64,000 nt of DNA from positions 66,937 to 130,936 of the forward strand of contig NZ_OERU01000002.1 of the NCBI RefSeq assembly GCF_900240845.1. The letters run 5' to 3'. The stretch is from Peptostreptococcus faecalis. Lineage in GTDB: Bacteria; Bacillota; Clostridia; Peptostreptococcales; Peptostreptococcaceae. Below are positions 1 through 8,532 of this stretch, piece by piece. Both the position numbers and the translations under genes were made by a program. Under the pieces are notes generated by a model. That model did no database searches and was not told where the DNA came from. It was given only the letters and a program-made list of their open reading frames with translations. The stretch's first letter is position 1; each line of letters begins with the position of its first letter.

Positions 1-1459
1 CATTTGGAGCATCTCCTTTTTGAACTTCAGCTGAAGAAGTCTTTATACTATCTTCACCATGTTCTTTTGAAGAACCTGTTGCTCCACCTAGACCGTCTCT
101 TCCAGTTTTTCCACCTAAAAGAATTATAATATCTCCTGGTTCAGGTCTTTCTCTTACTACATTTTCCTTAGGAACTGCTGCTATTACTGCACCAACTTCC
201 ATTCTTTTAGCAACGAAATCTTCGTCATATACTTCAGATACTTGACCAGTTGCAAGTCCAATCTGGTTTCCATAAGAGCTGTATCCATTTGCAGCTTCTG
301 TAGTAATCTTCTTTTGCATCAATTTACCTGGTAGCGTATCTTCTAGTTTTGTTCTAGGGTCAGCAGCACCAGTTACTCTCATTGCCTGGTATACATAGCT
401 ACGTCCAGATAATGGATCTCTAATAGCTCCTCCAAGACAAGTTGCAGCTCCTCCGAAAGGTTCTATTTCTGTAGGATGGTTGTGAGTTTCATTTTTGAAC
501 ATCAAAAGATATTTTTCATTCTTACCATCTATTTCTACATCTATATTTATACTACAAGCGTTGATTTCTTCACTTTCATCTAAGTCATCAAGCTTTCCTT
601 CTTTTTTAAGCTTTTTCATAGCAACTGTTGCTATATCCATTAGACAAATATCTTTGTCTCTGTCTCCATACACAAAGTTTCTGTCTTCTATGTATTGGTC
701 ATAAGTTTCTTTGATTGCGTCAGTATATCTACCAGACTCTACTTTTACATCTGCTAACTTAGTCATAAATGTAGTATGTCTACAGTGATCTGACCAATAT
801 GTATCCAAAACTTTAATTTCAGTTATTGTAGGATTTCTCTTTTCTTCATCTCTGAAATATCCCTGAATAAGCTCTAAGTCATTGATTGTCATAGCTAATG
901 AATTTTTGTTTAAGAAGTTTAATAAACCTTCTTTATCATAATCAATAAAGCCGTCCATAATAGCTACACTCTGTGGAATTTCGCTTTCTACCTCTAAAGT
1001 ATTTGGCTTTTCTAGAGATGCTTCTCTACTATCTACCGCGTTTATTAAATATTTCTTTATTCTGTCTACATCAGCATCGCTTAATCCTGATTCTATTATT
1101 ATCACTCTTGAAGAGTTTATCTTAGGTCTAATACCTTCATTTACTATTTCAGAACACATAGAAGCCCAGTCAGCTCTTTGATCATACTGCCCTGGCAAGT
1201 ATTCTATTGCAAACACTGTTTCATCCTTTAGATTTGGTATTTCTTCGTAGTAAACATTATCTAGATTTGGCTCAGATAATATAGTTTCTGCTACTTTTTT
1301 ATATGCACTATCATTCAAACCTTCAACATCATATCTGTTTATTATTCTTACCTTACCTACTGGAAGGTTCAAACTTTCAGATAGATCCTTCTGCATAGCA
1401 ACAGACTCTAAATCAAATCCTTCTTTTTTCTCTACAAAAACTCTATTTACTTTGCTCAT
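1..1459 (-). CDS. purL: Phosphoribosylformylglycinamidine synthase (large single-chain type), N-terminal part
   Basis: Converts FGAR, glutamine and ATP to FGAM in purine synthesis. My own reading of the minus strand gives an open frame from ATG at 1459 to the left edge, about 486 residues. It contains the typical NETHNHPTEIEPFGGAATC stretch of the PurL ATP/Mg site, followed by GGAIRDPLSGR, so this is the N-terminal linker plus the first AIRS-like domain. Clostridial single-chain PurL is roughly 1,250 residues, so most of the gene is outside the window. The start lies inside the 3' end of purD (17-base overlap), which implies translational coupling as the last gene of the operon seen here. Truncation is by the window edge only. 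Confidence 0.93.
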   Translation of the reverse strand, partial: MSKVNRVFVEKKEGFDLESVAMQKDLSESLNLPVGKVRIINRYDVEGLNDSAYKKVAETILSEPNLDNVYYEEIPNLKDETVFAIEYLPGQYDQRADWASMCSEIVNEGIRPKINSSRVIIIESGLSDADVDRIKKYLINAVDSREASLEKPNTLEVESEIPQSVAIMDGFIDYDKEGLLNFLNKNSLAMTINDLELIQGYFRDEEKRNPTITEIKVLDTYWSDHCRHTTFMTKLADVKVESGRYTDAIKETYDQYIEDRNFVYGDRDKDICLMDIATVAMKKLKKEGKLDDLDESEEINACSINIDVEIDGKNEKYLLMFKNETHNHPTEIEPFGGAATCLGGAIRDPLSGRSYVYQAMRVTGAADPRTKLEDTLPGKLMQKKITTEAANGYSSYGNQIGLATGQVSEVYDEDFVAKRMEVGAVIAAVPKENVVRERPEPGDIIILLGGKTGRDGLGGATGSSKEHGEDSIKTSSAEVQKGDAPN

Positions 1460-2711
1460 ACTTTACTCCTATATCCTTTCTGTAATGCATGCCTTCAAAA
1501 TTTATTTTATCTATATTCTTATAAACATTTTCTGCTGCAGATTCTACATCTTTTCCCTTAGAACAAACACCTAAAACTCTTCCACCGTTTGTTACGATAT
1601 CTTCTCCATTTCGTTTTGTTCCGCTGTGAAATACAACAATATCATCATCTAAGTTATCAAGACCTGTAATAACCTTGCCTTTTTCATAGCCTTCTGGATA
1701 TCCTCCAGATGCAATTATTACACAAGCAGCTGCATCATCAGTATATTTAATGTCTATATCTGATAGCTTATCTTCTGTAATAGCCATCATTATTTCACTT
1801 AAATCTGTTTCTAGTCTCATTAGCACCGACTGAGTCTCTGGATCTCCAAATCTACAGTTATATTCAAGTACCTTTTCACCTTCGTCAGTAATCATCAATC
1901 CTACAAATAATATACCTCTATAATCTAATCCATCTTTTTGGAAACCTTCAAGAGATTTTATTAATACGTCATCGTATACTTTATTTGCTAATTCATCATC
2001 ATATATAGTACTTGGTGAGAAAGTTCCCATACCACCAGTATTTGGTCCTTTTTCTAGTTCAAAAACTTTTTTATGATCCTTTGCACTAACCATTGGTACT
2101 ATCGTATTTTTATCAACAAAAGCAAGGATAGAAGTCTCTATTCCTTCCAAAAATTCTTCGATTACCACTGTATTTCCAGCATCTCCAAATTTTTTATCTT
2201 TCATTATCATGTTTAGAGTGTCTACAGCTTCTTCTCTAGTAGTAGGAATTACAACTCCCTTACCAGCAGCAAGTCCGTCTGCTTTTATTACTACTGGATA
2301 TCCAAACTCATCAATTTCAGATATTGCCTTATCTAAATCTGTATACTCTTTGTATTTTGCAGTAGGTATTTCATGTCTAATCATGAATTCCTTTGAAAAT
2401 AACTTGCTTCCTTCTAATCTTGAGCATTCTTTGTTAGGTCCAAAAACTCTCAATCCTCTTTTTTCAAAAACATCTGTAACACCCATAACAAGTGGCACTT
2501 CAGGTCCTACTATTGTCAAATCTATATTATTTTCCTGAGCAAAATCTGCTAACTTTTCTATTTCGTTATCTTTAATATCTACACATTGTGCTACTGATTC
2601 TATTCCTGCATTACCTGGAGCACAAAATACTTTTTCAACATTTTTTTCTTTGTTCAGTTTCCAACATATGGCATGTTCTCTTCCGCCGCCACCTATTACT
2701 AAAATTTTCAT
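1443..2711 (-). CDS. purD: Phosphoribosylamine-glycine ligase (GARS)
   Basis: Joins glycine to phosphoribosylamine using ATP to give GAR, the second step of purine synthesis. The 422-residue protein has the usual length. It opens with the Gly-rich GGGGREHAICWKL loop, then the ATP-grasp region with KADGLAAGKGVV near residue 145 and EYNCRFGDPETQ near residue 290, a typical GARS signature. The ATG at 2711 has GGAGG about 10 bases upstream. It sits 15 bases downstream of purH and overlaps purL, consistent with one operon transcribed leftwards. Confidence 0.96.
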   Translation of the reverse strand: MKILVIGGGGREHAICWKLNKEKNVEKVFCAPGNAGIESVAQCVDIKDNEIEKLADFAQENNIDLTIVGPEVPLVMGVTDVFEKRGLRVFGPNKECSRLEGSKLFSKEFMIRHEIPTAKYKEYTDLDKAISEIDEFGYPVVIKADGLAAGKGVVIPTTREEAVDTLNMIMKDKKFGDAGNTVVIEEFLEGIETSILAFVDKNTIVPMVSAKDHKKVFELEKGPNTGGMGTFSPSTIYDDELANKVYDDVLIKSLEGFQKDGLDYRGILFVGLMITDEGEKVLEYNCRFGDPETQSVLMRLETDLSEIMMAITEDKLSDIDIKYTDDAAACVIIASGGYPEGYEKGKVITGLDNLDDDIVVFHSGTKRNGEDIVTNGGRVLGVCSKGKDVESAAENVYKNIDKINFEGMHYRKDIGVKYEQSK

Positions 2712-2726
2712 ATTACAGATCCTCCA

Positions 2727-4259
2727 TTAATGTTTAAAATGTCTCACTCCTGTGAACACCATTGTCATTCCTAACTCATCACAAGCCTTTATTGAATCTT
2801 CGTCCTTTATTGAACCTCCTGGTTGAACAACTGCTTTAACACCATACTTTTCTGCCAATCTCACGCAGTCGTCAAATGGGAAGAATGCGTCAGATGCAAG
2901 CACTGCGCCTTCAAATCTCTTTAAATCTTTATTATTTTCTATTGCATTGCTAAGTGCCCAAATTCTAGAAGTTTGACCACAACCGATGGCTAAAGTCTGA
3001 CCATCTTTTACTATTGCAATTGCGTTAGATTTAAGATTTTTAACTATCTTCATTCCAAAATCCATATCTTCTAGTTGTTCTTTAGTAGGAGCTACCTTAG
3101 TCACTACTTCTTGCTTTTCTGATTCAATTAAATCCTTATCTTGAAGTAATAATTTTCCATCTAAGTATTTAAGGTCATATGGTTGCTTGCTCTTTTCTAT
3201 TTTTGCAATTTTAAGAACTCTTAAATTTTTCTTTCCTTTAAGGATTTCAAGAGCTTCTGGTTCAAAATCATAAGCAACTACAATTTCTAAGAATATTTCA
3301 CTTAACATCTTAGCAGTAGCTACATCTACAGTTGATGTAATACCTACAATACCACCAAATATAGATAACTTGTCTGATTCAAAACACTTTGTATATGCTT
3401 CTAATGGAGTCTTTCCTAGGCCTACACCACACGCATTTGCATGCTTGATCGCAACAGAGCATACTCCATCATAGTCTTTAAATTCTCTCATAAATTCTAA
3501 ACATCCAGACAAGTCGTTTATATTATTGAAAGAAAGTTCTTTTCCATTTAATTGCTCGTAATTAAGGATAGGATTTTTTGCATTAGGCTGAGAATATAAG
3601 AAGCCTCTCTGATGACCATTTTCTCCATATCTTAATTCTGTATTTTTTTCAAAAGTAAGGTTTAATATATCTGGGTACTTATCATCTAATACACCAGCAA
3701 AGTAAGATGATATCAAAGCATCGTATCTAGCAGTAGTAGAGAATGCTTTATAAGCAAGTTTCTTTCTATCTTCAAGAGATAGTCCTTCTCCCTCCAACTT
3801 TTCTATTATCATAGGATAATCCGCTATATCTACTACTACAGTCACATCTTTATAATTCTTAGACGCAGATCTTATCATTGAAGGTCCACCGATATCAATA
3901 TTTTCTACAATATCTTCATGTGATTTTCCACTTCTTACCGCACCTTCAAAATCATATAGGCTAACTACTACCATATCTATAGATCCTATATTATGTTCTT
4001 TAACTGTATCTACATGACTTTGTTCATCTCTTCTATATAATATTCCACCATGTATATATGGGTTTAGAGTCTTTACTCTACCATCTAATATTTCAGGAAA
4101 ATTAGTTACATCTTCAACTTGTATTACATTAACACCATTTTCCTGTAATTTTTTGAAAGTGTTCCCAGTAGAAATTATTTCGTATCCATGTTCATTTAGT
4201 TTTTTTGCAAACTCAACTACACCTGTCTTATCTGTAACACTGATTAAAGCTCTTTTCAT
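2727..4259 (-). CDS. purH: Bifunctional AICAR formyltransferase / IMP cyclohydrolase
   Basis: Performs the last two steps of IMP synthesis. The 510-residue protein has the N-terminal methylglyoxal-synthase-like cyclohydrolase domain (starts MKRALISVTDKTG, with DGRVKTLNPYIHGGIL near residue 60). The C-terminal AICAR transformylase domain carries KHANACGVG near residue 270 and ends with the usual GVRHFKH. Length and both domains are complete. It lies 17 bases after purN, in operon context. Confidence 0.96.
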   Translation of the reverse strand: MKRALISVTDKTGVVEFAKKLNEHGYEIISTGNTFKKLQENGVNVIQVEDVTNFPEILDGRVKTLNPYIHGGILYRRDEQSHVDTVKEHNIGSIDMVVVSLYDFEGAVRSGKSHEDIVENIDIGGPSMIRSASKNYKDVTVVVDIADYPMIIEKLEGEGLSLEDRKKLAYKAFSTTARYDALISSYFAGVLDDKYPDILNLTFEKNTELRYGENGHQRGFLYSQPNAKNPILNYEQLNGKELSFNNINDLSGCLEFMREFKDYDGVCSVAIKHANACGVGLGKTPLEAYTKCFESDKLSIFGGIVGITSTVDVATAKMLSEIFLEIVVAYDFEPEALEILKGKKNLRVLKIAKIEKSKQPYDLKYLDGKLLLQDKDLIESEKQEVVTKVAPTKEQLEDMDFGMKIVKNLKSNAIAIVKDGQTLAIGCGQTSRIWALSNAIENNKDLKRFEGAVLASDAFFPFDDCVRLAEKYGVKAVVQPGGSIKDEDSIKACDELGMTMVFTGVRHFKH

Positions 4260-4276
4260 AACAATCCCTCCTGAAA

Positions 4277-4870
4277 TTAATCTTCAATATAAACTTTTCT
4301 TCCAACAACTTTTATCTTATCTGCGCAATAAGATTTCACAACATTTTTTAATATTTTATGTTCTATTTCTAGTACTTTTTTTTGCAACTGTTCAGCTGTG
4401 TCATCCGCTAAAACTTCCACTGTATCTTGTAATATTATAGGACCGGTATCAGCATTTTCATCTACAAAATGTACTGTAGCCCCACTTACTTTCACTCCGT
4501 AATCAACCGCTGCCTGATGAACTTTTAGTCCATAATATCCCTTGCCACAAAAAGATGGTATTAGAGATGGGTGAACATTTATTATCTTATTTTCAAAAGC
4601 AGTAGTAAATTTAGGTCCTAATATTTTTAAAAATCCTGCCAATACTACTAAATCTATTTCATTGGATTTTAATTCTTCTATTATAGCATCTTCATCGTTT
4701 TCATATACCGCTTTAATATTGTGGTTTTCAGCTCTTTTAAGACCAAAAGCATCTTTATTGTTAGATATTACCACTTTTATACATCCATTTATTTCCCCTG
4801 TTTCAGTAGCATCTATTATAGTTTGTAAATTAGTTCCACCACCTGAAACCAAAACAGCTATATTCTTCAT
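4277..4870 (-). CDS. purN: Phosphoribosylglycinamide formyltransferase
   Basis: Transfers a formyl group from 10-formyl-THF to GAR. The 197-residue protein starts MKNIAVLVSGGGTNLQ and carries the active-site segment NVHPSLIPSFCGKGYYG near residue 100, with the catalytic Asn/His, followed by the GATVHFVDENADTGPII signature whose Asp is catalytic. Length is normal for PurN. It is separated from upstream purM by a 107-base gap holding a small hairpin. Confidence 0.96.
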   Translation of the reverse strand: MKNIAVLVSGGGTNLQTIIDATETGEINGCIKVVISNNKDAFGLKRAENHNIKAVYENDEDAIIEELKSNEIDLVVLAGFLKILGPKFTTAFENKIINVHPSLIPSFCGKGYYGLKVHQAAVDYGVKVSGATVHFVDENADTGPIILQDTVEVLADDTAEQLQKKVLEIEHKILKNVVKSYCADKIKVVGRKVYIED

Positions 4871-4913
4871 ATAAGAATCCTCTCTCGATAAACTTTTTTA
4901 CAAATAATTAGTA

Positions 4914-4931
4914 GCATAGGATTCCCTATGC
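4914..4931 (-). promoter_or_regulatory. Inverted repeat between purM and purN
   Basis: GCATAGG and CCTATGC form a 7-bp stem with a 4-base loop, with further partial pairing of flanking A/T bases. There is no T-run on the minus strand after it, so it is not a standard terminator. It could be an mRNA processing or stability element within the pur transcript. The role is unknown. Confidence 0.35.
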
Positions 4932-4977
4932 ATACAAATTATTATGGCCGTAAATACAATCCCCAATTACAAGTATA

Positions 4978-6054
4978 TTATAATAATTCTACACCTTCAT
5001 GTGAATCTACTACGCTACCAATTATATACGCTTTATCTTCCATAAGACCTTTATATTTATCTTCTACAAATTCAGCGTTATCATTTTCTCTCGCATTTAT
5101 ATAATCAACCACTGTCTGAGCATCTTCTTTGTTCACTATTAATACTAATCCAACACCCATGTTAAAACTCTTGTGAAGTTCATTTTTTTCTACAGCGTTA
5201 AGACCTTCTATCATTTTAAATATTGGTGGTTTTTCCCAAGATTTTGTATCTATATCAAGACCAAGTCCCTTAGGTATTACTCTTACGATATTTTCAATTA
5301 GACCACCACCAGTTATATGTGCTATAGCCTTTATATTATTATTTGCAATAGTATCTAATGCCAACTTCACATACACCTTTGTTGGAGTTAAAAGTGCATC
5401 TCCAAGAGACATTCCTAATTCTTCAACATTCTTTTTTAGATCCATTTTATATTCTTCTAAGAATATTTTTCTTACAAAAGAAAATCCATTACTATGAACT
5501 CCACTTGAAGAAATTCCTATTAATGTGTCACCCGCTTTTACATCCTTACCGCTTATAATGTTTTTCTTATCTGCTATACCTATTGAAAAACCTGCTAAAT
5601 CATAGTCATCATCCGCATACATTCCAGGCATTTCAGCAGTTTCTCCACCAATTAGTGCACACTCACTCATCTTGCATCCATCAGCTATCCCGCCAACAAC
5701 TTTTTCAATATGTTCAGGAACTAATTTTCCAAGAGCAATGTAATCTAAGAAAAACATTGGTTTAGCTCCTTGACAAATCAAGTCGTTTACGCACATTGCT
5801 ACTAAATCTATCCCTACTGTATCATGCTTATCCATAAGTTGAGCTATTTTAAGCTTAGTCCCAACTCCATCTGTAGAAGCCAATAATACTGGTTCTTCCA
5901 TTCCTACGAAGTCTTTTAATGAATATAATCCACTAAAGTTACCTAGATCTCCAATAACATTTGAATCATAAGTTCCCTTAATTTTATTTTTTATTAAATC
6001 AACCGCTCTGTTTCCTTCATCTATATCTACACCTGAACTCTTATAAGTTAACAT
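4978..6054 (-). CDS. purM: Phosphoribosylformylglycinamidine cyclo-ligase (AIRS)
   Basis: ATP-dependent ring closure of FGAM to AIR. The 358-residue protein has the standard start TYKSSGVDIDEGNRAVDLI, the ATP/substrate loop ASTDGVGTKLKIA near residue 65 and the GGETAEMPGMY signature near residue 140. The family length is normal. It follows purE after 62 bases in the same direction. Confidence 0.96.
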   Translation of the reverse strand: MLTYKSSGVDIDEGNRAVDLIKNKIKGTYDSNVIGDLGNFSGLYSLKDFVGMEEPVLLASTDGVGTKLKIAQLMDKHDTVGIDLVAMCVNDLICQGAKPMFFLDYIALGKLVPEHIEKVVGGIADGCKMSECALIGGETAEMPGMYADDDYDLAGFSIGIADKKNIISGKDVKAGDTLIGISSSGVHSNGFSFVRKIFLEEYKMDLKKNVEELGMSLGDALLTPTKVYVKLALDTIANNNIKAIAHITGGGLIENIVRVIPKGLGLDIDTKSWEKPPIFKMIEGLNAVEKNELHKSFNMGVGLVLIVNKEDAQTVVDYINARENDNAEFVEDKYKGLMEDKAYIIGSVVDSHEGVELL

Positions 6055-6116
6055 CTTTAATCTCCTTAATCTAACAATATATTAATTTAAAATACGTGAT
6101 AATCTTTTCTATCTTA

Positions 6117-6590
6117 TTATTGAATTGATGCATCATCAGCTAATACTTTATCAGCCATTTCTTTTCTGTAATCTCCTAGCTTTACTTTCAACTCTGGATA
6201 TTTAACACTAGCTATCTGAATTGCCATAAGAGCTGCATTAGCCCCAGAATCAATTGTCACTGTAGCTACAGGTATTCCGCTTGGCATCTGTACCATTGAT
6301 AATAATGAGTCTAATCCGTCCATTGTAGATGATTTTATAGGAAGACCTACTACTGGTATTAATGTCTGTGCTGCTACAACTCCTGGTAGGTGAGCTGCCT
6401 TTCCTGCCGCAGCTATTATTACATCCGTATCATCTTCTATTTCCTCTAAAAAGTTTGATAACTCAACTGGAGTTCTATGTGCTGAAAGAATTCTAACAAC
6501 TACTTCTACCCCAAATTTCTTTATCATTTCGATTCCACTTTCTAGTTTTGGTAAATCTGATTTTGATCCCATAATTACTGCTATTTTCAT
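6117..6590 (-). CDS. purE: N5-carboxyaminoimidazole ribonucleotide mutase (class I PurE)
   Basis: Rearranges N5-CAIR to CAIR. The 157-residue protein shows the class I features MGSKSDLPKLE at the N-terminus, SAHRTP near residue 40 and the Gly/Ala-rich AAAGKAAHLPGVVAA loop near residue 60. It is the first gene of the minus-strand operon. In many Clostridia purE is followed by purC and purF, but here the next gene is purM, so those two must be elsewhere. Confidence 0.95.
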   Translation of the reverse strand: MKIAVIMGSKSDLPKLESGIEMIKKFGVEVVVRILSAHRTPVELSNFLEEIEDDTDVIIAAAGKAAHLPGVVAAQTLIPVVGLPIKSSTMDGLDSLLSMVQMPSGIPVATVTIDSGANAALMAIQIASVKYPELKVKLGDYRKEMADKVLADDASIQ

Positions 6591-6737
6591 GTAAATTCTC
6601 CTTTTGTTTTTATAAGTATTTGTTTAATTTGAATAAACTTTATATAATATATTTTTTTATTTAAAACTTAATTTTATTATTAAAATTTTAATTTTATATC
6701 GATAATTATCCAATTTCAATACTAACTTTATATTAAA

Positions 6738-6766
6738 ATAATAACTTAAAATACAAACTTTTTCAA
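6738..6766 (-). promoter_or_regulatory. Predicted promoter of the pur operon
   Basis: On the minus strand TTGAAA (6766-6761) and TATTAT (6743-6738) are separated by 17 bases, about 150 bases upstream of purE. It is the best sigma-A-like match in this AT-rich leader. AT richness makes chance matches likely. Confidence 0.4.
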
Positions 6767-6801
6767 TACTAACTTTGTCTTTTTATGAAAAATATCATCA
6801 T

Positions 6802-6846
6802 TTTTACGAATTAGTACCTGTTATTTTTATATTAATGTTCGTTTTT
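6802..6846. promoter_or_regulatory. Possible PurR-box pair upstream of purE
   Basis: The minus strand at 6846-6834 reads AAAAACGAACATT, 12 of 13 positions of the Bacillus PurBox AWWWCCGAACWWT. A weaker match (ttttacgaattag, 9 of 13) lies in the opposite orientation at 6802-6814, 19 bases away. The CGAA...TTCG geometry is that of paired PurBoxes and lies upstream of the predicted promoter. No PurR gene is in the window, so this is an inference. Confidence 0.3.
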
Positions 6847-7079
6847 GAATCTTTTTGATATAACTTTCTTAATTCGATTATTTTTTTAATTTCAATTTTT
6901 TAAATTACTATCTATAAATTTTTTTATAATTACATGTAACAATTTCATAGAAATCGATTTTTTTATTTTTATGATATAATATACACAAAATCATAACTAT
7001 TTATATAATATTTTGTATGACAACTAAAATGGGTATTATTCTCATGCATTATATTTTAGAAAGGAATAAATTTAAAAAT

Positions 7080-7841
7080 ATGATAGTTTTTATATCGCCT
7101 GCCAAAACTTTTAAATCATATCAACAAGAAGGATTACAAATACCAACTATGGTAGATTTTTCAAAAAAAATATTGAAAAAACTACAAATTCTATCTGCTG
7201 ATGATTTAAAAACACTAATGAAAGTCAACGATAAGATTGCACTTTTAAATTACGATAGATTTAAAAATTTTAAATTCGACAAAAAAGGATCCCCTGCAAT
7301 TTTTTCATATGATGGAATTCAGTATAAATCTATTAATCCTTCATCATTTAATAATGATGATATTGATTTTGCTCAAAATAATATACGTATTTTAAGCGGA
7401 CTATATGGAGTTTTATCACCTATGGATTCAATTTATCCATACAGATTAGAAATGATGACAAAACTTGAAATATCACCTTTTAAAAATCTTTATGAATTTT
7501 GGGACGACAGTATCTACTCATCTCTGAATTCAGACTCAGATGGCGTAATTGTAAATCTAGCATCTGATGAATATTCTAAATCTGTGAAAAAATACCTAGA
7601 TTCTGATACGAAATATATTACTTGTATATTTAAAATTGAAAAAAATGATAAATTAAAAGTTGAATCTACTGCTTCAAAAAAAGCTAGAGGATTAATGGTC
7701 AACTATATAGTTAAAAATAAAATTTCAGATTATCATAAGTTAAAAGACTTCAATCTTGATGGATTTGAATTTTCTGAAGATCTTTCAACTTTTGGAGAAC
7801 AAAAAATCGAATATATATTTATTAAAAAGGCAGAAAAATAA
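7080..7841 (+). CDS. yaaA: YaaA/DUF328 family peroxide stress protein
   Basis: In Escherichia coli, YaaA lowers intracellular free iron and protects DNA during peroxide stress. I chose ATG at 7080 (254 aa) rather than the upstream ATG at 7017, because the family begins with the strand that here reads MIVFISPAKTF, and an AGAAAGGA sits before it. Family signatures visible are SPAKTF at the start, FSYDGIQYKS near residue 75, LSGLYGVLSPMDSIYPYRLEM near residue 105, and a C-terminal ASKKARGLMVNYIV segment. The length is normal. It is a single-gene unit ending at a strong terminator. Confidence 0.9.
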   Translation: MIVFISPAKTFKSYQQEGLQIPTMVDFSKKILKKLQILSADDLKTLMKVNDKIALLNYDRFKNFKFDKKGSPAIFSYDGIQYKSINPSSFNNDDIDFAQNNIRILSGLYGVLSPMDSIYPYRLEMMTKLEISPFKNLYEFWDDSIYSSLNSDSDGVIVNLASDEYSKSVKKYLDSDTKYITCIFKIEKNDKLKVESTASKKARGLMVNYIVKNKISDYHKLKDFNLDGFEFSEDLSTFGEQKIEYIFIKKAEK

Positions 7842-7849
7842 CTTATAAT

Positions 7850-7888
7850 AAAAACAGACACCTACTTTTAAAAAGGGTGCCTGTTTTT
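7850..7888. terminator. Bidirectional intrinsic terminator
   Basis: AAAAACAGACACC pairs with GGGTGCCTGTTTTT around a short A/T loop, with a T-run on both strands. It serves yaaA (+) and the converging nitroreductase (-). Confidence 0.85.
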
Positions 7889-7927
7889 ATATATGTTATA
7901 TATGCGTATATGTATCTTTTTATATTA

Positions 7928-8485
7928 TTATTTAGAAAACATCAAAGCTTCTTTTCTTCTTGGTGGCTTTGGTGTTCTGTCCATATATCCCATTATAAGA
8001 GATGCTACTGGCTTATAGTTTTGTGGAATATTGTACTTTTCCTTAAGTTCTGGAGTATCTAATATTATTTCAGAAAATCCAATCCAGCAAGTTCCTATTC
8101 CTTCATTATTTGCCAACAGCATTATATTATCAGCTACACAACAGCAGTCTTCTTTATACCAATGTGCATCTGAATCGCCATATACAACTACTAGATTTTC
8201 AGATCCATAAAACACATTGTATTCTGGATCATTAAACCAGTCTTCATATTTCTTAAAATGCGGTAATGTATCTATTTCCTTTTTTATACCTTCTTTTGCA
8301 ACATCAGATATCGCTTTCAATTCTTCTTTATCCTGTATGACTAGAAATCCCCATGGTTCCCTCATCTGTGCTGTTGGAGCACATACAGCTGCATCTATAA
8401 TATTTTTTATAGTATCATATTCTAGTTTTTTATCAGAAAATTTTCTTACACTTCTTCTACTTTTTATGCATTCCAATACATCCAT
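7928..8485 (-). CDS. Nitroreductase family flavoprotein
   Basis: FMN-dependent NAD(P)H oxidoreductase of the nitroreductase superfamily; natural substrate unknown. The 185-residue protein has the FMN-binding start CIKSRRSVRKFSDKK, the AAVCAPTAQMREPWGFLVI segment near residue 35, and the C-terminal GIGTCWIGF and VASLIMGYMDR motifs. Length is normal for a small single-domain member. It lies 47 bases downstream of another nitroreductase-type gene on the same strand, so the two may be cotranscribed. Confidence 0.88.
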   Translation of the reverse strand: MDVLECIKSRRSVRKFSDKKLEYDTIKNIIDAAVCAPTAQMREPWGFLVIQDKEELKAISDVAKEGIKKEIDTLPHFKKYEDWFNDPEYNVFYGSENLVVVYGDSDAHWYKEDCCCVADNIMLLANNEGIGTCWIGFSEIILDTPELKEKYNIPQNYKPVASLIMGYMDRTPKPPRRKEALMFSK

Positions 8486-8532
8486 TCTTGCTTCCCCCTA
8501 AAATTTTGTACACATAATTATAGTACTACTTT

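Larger units (their letters stand above)
6591..7079. other. AT-rich divergent intergenic region purE / yaaA
   Basis: No ORF of note. It holds the pur promoter and PurBox-like sites (minus strand), a 13-base direct repeat CAATACTAACTTT (6717-6729 and 6764-6776), and a TATAAT at 6975-6980 that may serve yaaA. I see no purine-riboswitch-like fold. Confidence 0.6.

Noticed and set aside
6591..7016. Purine riboswitch before purE
   Set aside because: No conserved core or three-helix arrangement could be found; the region is almost pure A/T.
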